Notes under the pieces: model-generated
What the model was told of the DNA's origin: nothing
The model's database searches: none
Seen by the model: only the letters and a program-made list of their open reading frames with translations
Part shown: positions 1 through 5,273 of the stretch, piece by piece
Position numbering within the stretch: position 1 is the stretch's first letter
Layout of the letters: the number at the start of each line of letters is the position of its first letter
Translations under genes and position numbers: made by a program
NCBI GenBank assembly: GCA_003151375.1
Contig: PLXI01000218.1
Location: forward strand, 5,721 to 13,649
DNA: 7,929 bases
DNA from: Hyphomicrobiales bacterium
GTDB lineage: Bacteria; Pseudomonadota; Alphaproteobacteria; Rhizobiales; Aestuariivirgaceae
Direction: 5' to 3'

Positions 1-242
1 TCAAACATATGTTCTCTCAGTTAGGCGCAGACCGAACGAAAACAACACCCGGGAGCGAAACTCGCTGCCAGATGTGGGCTTTTTGACCTCCCGGGAATAA
101 GAACCCCATGTGTCAGAAAGCTGTAGACGTAAGGAAATGCGTCTGAATAGGCGCGGACATAGGGGAAATGGGGCGAGGAGTCAAATTCCTGACCCAATAT
201 CAAATATGGCTTCAAATATAGAGCGCCCAACGGGTGAAAAAG
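1..242. other. Left-edge region without a convincing gene
   Basis: No protein family or RNA gene is recognised here. On the minus strand the reading frame of the neighbouring exported-protein gene stays open after its TAA stop (243-245) down to a second TAA at 21-23, but that stretch has only a TTG as possible start and its translation resembles nothing I know. A perfect 8-bp inverted repeat (48-55 with 88-95) lies in it. The region may be ordinary spacer, a decayed 3' gene end, or the start of a transcript terminator for the minus-strand genes. Confidence 0.5.
48..95 (-). repeat. Inverted repeat downstream of the exported-protein gene, weak terminator candidate
   Basis: CCCGGGAG at 48-55 pairs perfectly with CTCCCGGG at 88-95. 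A smaller hairpin, AGCGA-AAC-TCGCT, sits at 54-66 and shares two bases with the left arm. Read on the minus strand, the outer stem is followed by TGTTGTTTT, a T-rich but broken tract. The stem lies about 150 bp past the stop of the minus-strand gene and the loop is 32 nt, so a classical intrinsic terminator is unlikely. A loose terminator or chance repeat are both possible. Confidence 0.25.
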
Positions 243-1049
243 TTAGTTGCCCAAATTTCCTACTGCTTTGCTAACGTCATCCGAACAAAGAGGGCCTTTT
301 TCAGAATTTGACCAATCGGCTTCGACGAGTTTCCATTCGCAGTCCATTCGGTCCAATTTCAGCAAGATAACACCCCGATGTCTTCTTTGGGTGAAGTCCA
401 CTTTGAAACAAGCTGGGGCTTCAGGAATGTGTTGGAAAACTGTGGTTAATGCGTTGCCAATCTTCTCGCCTTCAGGGCTCAGATCATTTGTAAACATCGA
501 GCTAACAACTGCATAGTTTTCATTTATTGACGCGATTTTTTTCACGTCCACGATACTTCTATAATGCCTCACGCTGGGCTGATAGGTGAATTCTGTGATA
601 CCAAGCCCACCGCCATATGTCTTGGTTACTTCCTTCCCATCAGCGGTTGCTGATACTTCAACCCTGCCTAAATTTTTCTGCATTACCCCCGAAAATTCGT
701 CCCATCCAAGCGCGCTCATCTCACCCAAATTGTTCACTATTTTTAGTTGGACATAGCCAGCTAGCTCGAGTGCTTTAAGATATCCCAGTTGGGTAATGTC
801 CACTTCTTTCGTTTGTTCACTCAAGGTTAGCCAAATACCACTTGAAGCTATCAAGTCATAACCGCCCAATCGAAACGACCATTTGGTCGTCTTGCTGTCA
901 GTTATCTGAAAGTACCGGTCCAGTGCTAAATCTTGTTCTTCGGGGCCACACTCTGCCCAAACTCGCTCAGAAAACCAAAGCAGGGCCATGGCAAAAATTG
1001 CAATGACTTTTGTCCACGTTATTATTCTACGGTCAATCAAGTTACTCAT
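243..1049 (-). CDS. Exported hypothetical protein with signal peptide and four cysteines
   Basis: I do not recognise this 268-aa protein. Its N-terminus looks like a Sec signal peptide: positive residues (Arg7, Arg8, Lys14), a hydrophobic core at about 15-26, and a VWA cleavage site after residue 32, giving a mature protein that starts Glu-Cys-Gly. A periplasmic or secreted location is therefore likely. The mature part has exactly four cysteines (34, 214, 237, 255), enough for two disulfides, and no second membrane segment. The ATG at 1049 overlaps the TGA of the upstream HicB-like gene as ATGA. I see no Shine-Dalgarno sequence before it, so translation probably depends on coupling. It seems more AT-rich than the neighbouring metabolic genes, which could mean acquired DNA. 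The reading frame is long and intact, and the signal peptide supports it being real. The function is unknown. Confidence 0.75.
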   Translation of the reverse strand: MSNLIDRRIITWTKVIAIFAMALLWFSERVWAECGPEEQDLALDRYFQITDSKTTKWSFRLGGYDLIASSGIWLTLSEQTKEVDITQLGYLKALELAGYVQLKIVNNLGEMSALGWDEFSGVMQKNLGRVEVSATADGKEVTKTYGGGLGITEFTYQPSVRHYRSIVDVKKIASINENYAVVSSMFTNDLSPEGEKIGNALTTVFQHIPEAPACFKVDFTQRRHRGVILLKLDRMDCEWKLVEADWSNSEKGPLCSDDVSKAVGNLGN

Positions 1050-1255
1050 GCAGCAGCGGCGGCGACAATCCGAACATCCATTGAGCGGCCTCCACCATGT
1101 GCGATGCGTTCAGGCAGAACATGAAGGGCTAGCGCTTCAGCTTTTACCACTGCTTCCAGTTCTGTTGCTCTGTAAGTCAGCACACCCGCAAGCTCAGGCA
1201 CTTCGGCAATCCAGCGTCCGTCGGTCTCTTGCACAGTTTCAAAAGTGATATTCAT
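1046..1255 (-). CDS. HicB-like (type II antitoxin family) small protein, no HicA partner seen
   Basis: A 69-aa protein with the N-terminal pattern of HicB-like proteins: a beta strand (ITFETVQETDGRW), then IAEVPELAGVLTYRATELEAV and a helix reaching about residue 48. This matches the partial RNase-H-like fold of HicB, whose members bind and block HicA mRNA-cleaving toxins. The separate DNA-binding domain found in longer HicB proteins is absent, and the C-terminus ends in five alanines. No HicA-like reading frame lies upstream or downstream, so it appears solitary. The start at 1255 is chosen because the frame further upstream runs through a palindromic repeat and antisense to the GyrI-like gene. 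A GGGAGG stretch lies upstream, but about 17 nt from the ATG, which is far for a ribosome site. The gene overlaps the exported-protein gene by 4 bp, suggesting an operon. The family call is from motif memory; an actual antitoxin role is uncertain. Confidence 0.7.
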   Translation of the reverse strand: MNITFETVQETDGRWIAEVPELAGVLTYRATELEAVVKAEALALHVLPERIAHGGGRSMDVRIVAAAAA

Positions 1256-1284
1256 GGGCGGAGCATAACACACCTCCCATTCTA

Positions 1285-1369
1285 CGTCACCCCGGCGAAG
1301 GCCCGGACCCAGCTTCTTCGCAACGAGATCGAGATAAGTAGCTGGATTCCCACCTTCGCGGGAATGACG
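1285..1369. repeat. Imperfect palindromic repeat (REP/dRS3-like), 28-bp arms
   Basis: The arms 1285-1312 and 1342-1369 are inverted copies matching at 20 of 28 positions, around a 29-bp centre. The right arm contains ATTCCC-N8-GGGAAT, the pattern of the dRS3 repeats of Neisseria, and ends in GGGAATGACG. Its translations give the telltale peptides RHSREGGNP and PTFAGMT, which recur in spurious frames of many proteobacterial genomes. It sits in the middle of the gap between the divergent HicB-like and GyrI-like genes, 29 and 30 bp from their start codons. It probably forms a hairpin in DNA or RNA and may affect expression on both sides. It encodes no protein. Confidence 0.8.
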
Positions 1370-1399
1370 AGTGGAAGGGAATCGGTTACAAATCCAACC

Positions 1400-1852
1400 A
1401 TGCCCCAACCCATCCGCATCCTCACCACCCCGCCCCTCATCCTCGCAGGCCGGAACAAAACCTTCCCCATCGGCCCATCGTCCGGCATCAAAGACCTGTG
1501 GCAAATCTTCATGCAGGATTTCGGTAAGATCGAGGGGCAAGTGGGCTTCAATGCTTATGGCGTGTGCCACTCTTTCGGCGGCGGAATGATGGATTATATG
1601 TGCGCCGTGGAAGTGAAAGACCCAGGCCAAGTGCCCGGTTACATGTACACCCTCACCATCGCCTCGCGGCGCACGGCAGTGTTTCTGCATGAGGGCGATA
1701 TTGCGGGCCTGCCCAAAACCTGGGGCAAGATATTCGATGAATGGCTGCCCGCCGCCAAACTCAAATTGGCCCAGGGCCCGCAGTTTGAAGTTTACGGTGA
1801 GGCGTTCAACAAGGGCGACGACAGAATCGAGATTTTCATTCCGGTGAAATAA
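1400..1852 (+). CDS. GyrI-like / AraC effector-binding domain protein
   Basis: A 150-aa stand-alone protein of the GyrI-like small-molecule-binding superfamily (related to the effector domain of AraC/MerR-type regulators, SbmC/GyrI and the integron protein Cass2). Supporting features are the N-terminal strand after Met1, the central GVCHSF and mid-domain YTLTIA strands, and a C-terminal part WGKIFDEWLPAAKLKLAQGP followed by FEVYGEAF and IEIFIPVK. The 'EWLP...GP.FE.Y' pattern is typical of the family. There is no DNA-binding domain, so it is likely a cytoplasmic ligand binder or hydrolase-like protein rather than a complete regulator. The ATG at 1400 is chosen because the longer frame upstream only translates the palindromic repeat. 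The purine-rich GGAAGGGA (1373-1380) is about 19 nt away, so the ribosome site is weak. The stop abuts that of the convergent thioredoxin gene. The ligand is unknown. Confidence 0.8.
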   Translation: MPQPIRILTTPPLILAGRNKTFPIGPSSGIKDLWQIFMQDFGKIEGQVGFNAYGVCHSFGGGMMDYMCAVEVKDPGQVPGYMYTLTIASRRTAVFLHEGDIAGLPKTWGKIFDEWLPAAKLKLAQGPQFEVYGEAFNKGDDRIEIFIPVK

Positions 1853-2425
1853 TCACTTCGTTAAAGCCGTTTTGATGAGCGCCTTGGCCTCATCAGAACT
1901 CCAAGGCGCTGGCCCCAGCAAGCGGCCAATTTCGCGGCCGTCTTTATCCAACAACAGTGTTACCGGCAGGCCGGGGGCGCGCAATGCGTCCAGTGCCGTG
2001 CCCTTTTGATCGGCATAAAGCGTTAAATTTTGTGCCCCCACTTGTTTCAGATAATCCCAAGAAGGGGCGTAACCTTTCAAATCTTCGCTCAGCTCAATTA
2101 CCTGAAAATCCGCCCCGCCCAAGTCCGCTTGCAGCTTGGCCAACTCCGGCATTTCCTTGCGGCAAGGCGCACACCAGGTGGCCCAGAGGTTCAGCAACGT
2201 CACTTTGCCCTTAAAAACGGAATTATCTTTGGAAACCCCCATGCCATCAGCAAAGCTTAAAGCGGGCAGTTCCTTGGGTGTGGCTTGGGCTATGTAAGCG
2301 GCCATGCCAGCGCCAGATTCCGTCACGGGCCCAATCTTCACCTTGCCATCAGGGCTGGTGAACAAGTAAATGCCAAGGCCAACAAGGACGACGGCCAAAA
2401 GAGCGGTTAAAGTGGTTTTATTCAT
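1853..2425 (-). CDS. tlpA: TlpA-type periplasmic thioredoxin-like thiol:disulfide oxidoreductase
   Basis: A 190-aa membrane-anchored thioredoxin-fold protein. Residues about 6-22 form one N-terminal membrane anchor, with the rest expected in the periplasm. The active site is WCAPC (Cys85, Cys88) inside the TlpA/ResA-type context LLNLWATWCAPCRKEMPEL, and the cis-proline loop is GLPVT (Pro154). In Bradyrhizobium, TlpA reduces proteins that build the copper centre of cytochrome aa3 oxidase, and a similar role is inferred. The active-site pair are its only cysteines, so it lacks the extra structural disulfide I recall from the Bradyrhizobium protein. The start at 2425 is preferred over a longer frame because GGAG lies 10 nt upstream and the membrane anchor then begins directly. 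The gene is divergent from argH (34-bp gap) and convergent with the GyrI-like gene without any spacer. The family call is firm; the exact partner is not. Confidence 0.85.
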   Translation of the reverse strand: MNKTTLTALLAVVLVGLGIYLFTSPDGKVKIGPVTESGAGMAAYIAQATPKELPALSFADGMGVSKDNSVFKGKVTLLNLWATWCAPCRKEMPELAKLQADLGGADFQVIELSEDLKGYAPSWDYLKQVGAQNLTLYADQKGTALDALRAPGLPVTLLLDKDGREIGRLLGPAPWSSDEAKALIKTALTK

Positions 2426-2435
2426 GCTAGCACTA

Positions 2436-2439
2436 CTCC
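2436..2439 (-). promoter_or_regulatory. Ribosome binding site of the tlpA-like gene
   Basis: Read on the minus strand, GGAG lies 10 nt before the ATG at 2425 (CCTTGGAGTAGTGCTAGC then ATG). It decides the start in favour of the 190-aa form over a longer frame that would run into argH. Confidence 0.6.
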
Positions 2440-2448
2440 AAGGCGAAT

Positions 2449-2452
2449 AAGG
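2449..2452 (+). promoter_or_regulatory. Ribosome binding site of argH
   Basis: AAGG lies 7 nt before the ATG at 2460. With only 34 bp between the divergent start codons 2425 and 2460, the promoters of both genes must overlap each other or lie inside the opposite gene. I could not identify -35 and -10 boxes with confidence. Confidence 0.45.
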
Positions 2453-2459
2453 TTTCTCG

Positions 2460-3851
2460 ATGACCAATAAAATGTGGGGCGGGCGCTTTGCCAAGGGCCC
2501 TGATGCCATAATGAGCAAGATCAATGCATCAATTGATTTTGATCAGAAGTTATATGCCGAAGATATTGCCGGATCAAAGGCCCATGCCCAAATGTTGGTG
2601 AGCCAAGGCATTATCACCAAGGCTGACGCTTCTGCCATCACCAAAGGGTTGGATGAGATCAAGGCCGAGATTGAAGGCGGAAAGTTTAAGTTTTCGCAGG
2701 CGCTTGAAGATATTCACCTCAATATCGAAAGCCGTTTGAAGGAATTGATCGGTGATGCCGCTGGTCGCCTCCACACAGCGCGCAGCCGTAACGACCAAGT
2801 AGCACTCGATTTTCGGCTGTTCATACGCACCGCGGTCGATGAGCTTTGCGTTCGGGTGAAAGATGTGATGCTGGCACTAGCCGAAAAAGCTGAAGCCGAG
2901 GCCGCCACCATCATGCCCGGCTTCACGCATTTGCAAGTGGCTCAGCCGATCACCTTCGGCCATCATCTAATGGCTTATGTTGAGATGTTGTCGCGGGATT
3001 TAAGCCGGATGCAGGATGCCAGAAAGCGGATGAATGAAAGTCCGCTGGGCGCAGCAGCGCTGGCTGGCACGTCTTATCGCATTGACCGCACCGCCACGGC
3101 CAAGGCCTTGGGCTTTGCTGGCCCAACGCGCAATTCAATGGACTCTGTTGCATCTCGCGATTTTGCGTTGGAAGTTCTGGCCGCTTGTTCGATCTGCGCC
3201 ATCAATCTTTCGCGGCTGGCCGAGGAAATTGTCATCTGGTCTTCATCGCAATTCAACTTTGTGAAACTGTCGGATAAATTCACCACCGGCTCATCGATCA
3301 TGCCACAAAAGCGTAACCCTGATGCCGCAGAGTTGATCCGCGCCAAACCGGGCCGCATCTTGGGCGCATTCATCGCTTTGAGCGTGGTGATGAAAGGCCT
3401 GCCGCTGACTTATTCCAAAGACATGCAAGAAGACAAAGAACAAGTCTTTGACGCGCTGGAAAATATGGAATTGGCACTGGCTGCCATGGCCGGCATGGTG
3501 CGCGATATGAAGCCCAATCAAACTGCAATGAAAGCTGCGGCGTCAACCGGATTCAGTACCGCCACCGATCTGGCCGACTGGCTGGTGCAGAAGTTGAAGA
3601 TGCCATTTCGCGAAGCCCACCACGTGTCGGGCCGCATCGTGGCTATGGCGGAAAAGAAAAATGTTTTTCTCTCACAGCTTTCGCTCGCTGAACTTCAATC
3701 AGTACACGGAGCAATCGACGCTTCGGTGTTCAAAGTTCTTTCGGTCGAAGCGTCGGTAAAATCGCGTATAAGCTTTGGCGGCACTGCGCCCTCAAATGTG
3801 AAGCGTGAAGCCAAACGTTGGCTCAAAATTTTGAAAGTCAAAACCAAATGA
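2460..3851 (+). CDS. argH: Argininosuccinate lyase
   Basis: This cytoplasmic enzyme splits argininosuccinate into arginine and fumarate, the last step of arginine synthesis. The 463-aa length is typical. It belongs to the aspartase/fumarase superfamily: the MWGGRF start is characteristic of ArgH, HTARSRND at 105-112 and GFTHLQVAQP at 154-163 (with the catalytic-region His157) are conserved substrate-site blocks, and the superfamily signature GSSIMPQKRNP at 277-287 carries the flexible loop with the catalytic serine. YSKDMQEDKE at 318-327 is also standard. All expected residues are present and the frame is intact. A ribosome site (AAGG) lies 7 nt before the ATG. The stop overlaps the lptM start as ATGA, so this is the first gene of a cluster continuing into lptM and lysA. 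Confidence 0.97.
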   Translation: MTNKMWGGRFAKGPDAIMSKINASIDFDQKLYAEDIAGSKAHAQMLVSQGIITKADASAITKGLDEIKAEIEGGKFKFSQALEDIHLNIESRLKELIGDAAGRLHTARSRNDQVALDFRLFIRTAVDELCVRVKDVMLALAEKAEAEAATIMPGFTHLQVAQPITFGHHLMAYVEMLSRDLSRMQDARKRMNESPLGAAALAGTSYRIDRTATAKALGFAGPTRNSMDSVASRDFALEVLAACSICAINLSRLAEEIVIWSSSQFNFVKLSDKFTTGSSIMPQKRNPDAAELIRAKPGRILGAFIALSVVMKGLPLTYSKDMQEDKEQVFDALENMELALAAMAGMVRDMKPNQTAMKAAASTGFSTATDLADWLVQKLKMPFREAHHVSGRIVAMAEKKNVFLSQLSLAELQSVHGAIDASVFKVLSVEASVKSRISFGGTAPSNVKREAKRWLKILKVKTK

Positions 3852-3952
3852 AAAAGCTTCTTATCCTGGCACTCTGTCTTGGATGTCTCGCGGCCTGTGG
3901 TGTGCGCGGTGATCCGGTTGCACCATCGCAAGCTGGAACTGTTGTAAACTGA
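3848..3952 (+). CDS. lptM: LptM-type small outer-membrane lipoprotein (34 aa)
   Basis: This very short gene encodes MKKLLILALCLGCLAACG followed by VRGDPVAPSQAGTVVN. It has a lipoprotein signal peptide with lipobox LAAC, lipidated at Cys17, leaving a mature part of only 18 residues. The CG(V/L)(R/K)G-x-P start of the mature part is the hallmark of the LptM (formerly YifL/LppL) family. In E. coli this lipoprotein binds the outer-membrane LPS translocon and assists disulfide maturation of LptD. The E. coli protein is about 67 aa, so this one keeps only the conserved head. Its ATG overlaps the argH stop (ATGA), and its TGA overlaps the lysA start (TGATG), which indicates translational coupling through all three genes. 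The small gene is easily missed by size cut-offs. Overlaps, lipobox and motif make it convincing; the LptD-related role is inferred from the family. Confidence 0.88.
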   Translation: MKKLLILALCLGCLAACGVRGDPVAPSQAGTVVN

Positions 3953-5217
3953 TGCATCATTTTTCTTATAAGAACGGCATTCTTCACGCTGAAGATGTCA
4001 ATCTCGCTGAACTTGCCAATGAAGTGGGAACACCTTTTTATTGCTATTCGACGGCAACGATTGAGCGCCACTACAAGGTTTTGGATGAAGCCTTCAAAGG
4101 TGCGGATCACATGATCTGCTATTCAATCAAGAGCAATTCCAACCAAGCTGTTATTAAAACTTTGTCCGCCCTAGGTGCTGGCATGGACGTAGTGTCCGAA
4201 GGTGAGCTGCGCCGTGCGCTTGCAGCAGGTGTGCCTGCCCGCAAGATCGTGTTCTCCGGCGTGGGCAAAACCGCGCGTGAAATGGCGCTGGCTTTGCGTG
4301 AAGGTATTGCCTGTTTCAATGTTGAATCAGAACCGGAACTAGAACTGCTGAATGAAGTTGCGGGCCGTGTGGGTCAACGCGCTGCGGTTTCTATTCGCGT
4401 CAACCCTGATGTTGATGCCAAAACCCACGCCAAGATCACCACCGGAAAGGCCGACAATAAATTCGGCATTTCATATTTGCGCGCCTCAGAAGTTTATGCG
4501 CGCGCCGCCGCCTTGCCCAATCTTGATGTCACCGGCGTGGATATGCATATCGGAAGCCAGATCACTGAGCTGGCACCCTTTGAACAGGCCTTCAAGCTGA
4601 TGGCTGAATTGGTGACGAAGTTGAAATCCGAAGGCCACAACATTCGCCACTTAGATTTGGGCGGCGGGCTTGGTGTGCCTTACCGCGGCACCAATGATGT
4701 GCCGCCCCATCCTGATGAATATGCCGCCATGGTGAAGCGCACGCTCGGCCATCTGGGTCTAAAATATATGATGGAGCCGGGTCGCCTCATTGTTGGCAAC
4801 GCTGGCATCATGGTCACCCGCGTGATCTATGTGAAGGAAAACGAAGGCCGTCATTTCATCATTCAAGATGGAGCGATGAATGATTTGATCCGCCCAACGC
4901 TTTATGATGCCTATCATGAAATCATCAGTGTGAATGAGAACCATAACGCGCAGATGTTCGAGGCCGATGTGGTAGGGCCAGTGTGTGAGACGGGTGACTA
5001 TTTCGCTAAAGGCCGCCGTCTGCCTAAGGTTAAAGAAGGTGATCTTCTAGCAATTATGACGGCAGGCGCTTACGGTGCTGTGCAGTCTGGTACTTATAAC
5101 ACGCGACCTTTAATCCCTGAGGTTTTGGTTAAGGGTGACAAATGGGCCTTGGTTCGCCCGCGCCAGACTTATGAGGAATTGATCGGGCTTGACCAACTGG
5201 CATCTTGGCAAGATTAA
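3952..5217 (+). CDS. lysA: Diaminopimelate decarboxylase
   Basis: LysA removes CO2 from meso-diaminopimelate to give L-lysine, the last step of lysine synthesis, using pyridoxal phosphate (PLP). The 421-aa length is normal for this fold-type III enzyme. The PLP lysine is Lys60 in CYSIKSNSN, followed by the conserved DVVSEGEL block (79-86). HIGSQ (199-203), the phosphate-binding GGGLG (237-241) and EPGR (275-278) follow in the TIM barrel. The second-half active site is C-E-T-G-D at 345-349 (Cys345), with the tyrosine in AGAYGAVQSGTYN (371-383). Every catalytic residue looks present. The gene starts inside the lptM stop codon (TGATG) with no clear ribosome site of its own, so it depends on the upstream genes. 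The last codons are part of a 14-bp tandem duplication. Confidence 0.97.
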   Translation: MHHFSYKNGILHAEDVNLAELANEVGTPFYCYSTATIERHYKVLDEAFKGADHMICYSIKSNSNQAVIKTLSALGAGMDVVSEGELRRALAAGVPARKIVFSGVGKTAREMALALREGIACFNVESEPELELLNEVAGRVGQRAAVSIRVNPDVDAKTHAKITTGKADNKFGISYLRASEVYARAAALPNLDVTGVDMHIGSQITELAPFEQAFKLMAELVTKLKSEGHNIRHLDLGGGLGVPYRGTNDVPPHPDEYAAMVKRTLGHLGLKYMMEPGRLIVGNAGIMVTRVIYVKENEGRHFIIQDGAMNDLIRPTLYDAYHEIISVNENHNAQMFEADVVGPVCETGDYFAKGRRLPKVKEGDLLAIMTAGAYGAVQSGTYNTRPLIPEVLVKGDKWALVRPRQTYEELIGLDQLASWQD

Positions 5218-5236
5218 CTTCACAAGATTAACTTCA
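5209..5236 (+). repeat. Exact 14-bp tandem duplication over the lysA stop codon
   Basis: The unit CAAGATTAACTTCA occurs twice in a row (5209-5222 and 5223-5236). The first copy contains the last two codons of lysA and its TAA stop; the second lies after the gene. A small local duplication by replication slippage is the simplest explanation. It does not change the protein. Confidence 0.9.
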
Positions 5237-5273
5237 AGAGTGATCGCATCTTCGCCTAAATCCTGTTAGAAAA

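Noticed and set aside
1229..1399. N-terminal extension of the GyrI-like frame (to 207 aa)
   Set aside because: It runs through the HicB-like start and the repeat, giving the typical repeat peptide PTFAGMT; the domain starts at 1400.
1256..1399. Possible HicA toxin gene next to the HicB-like gene
   Set aside because: Neither strand has a short frame with HicA features here; the space is mostly the palindromic repeat.
1256..1690. Long N-terminal extension of the HicB-like frame on the minus strand (to 214 aa)
   Set aside because: It only translates the palindromic repeat and the antisense of the GyrI-like gene; HicB-like homology begins at the ATG at 1255.
2426..2524. Longer start of the tlpA-like frame (to 223 aa)
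   Set aside because: It would overlap argH coding sequence; the start at 2425 has a good GGAG and leads directly into the membrane anchor.
3838..4110. 90-aa minus-strand frame over lptM and the start of lysA
   Set aside because: It is antisense to two well-supported genes and has no family resemblance.
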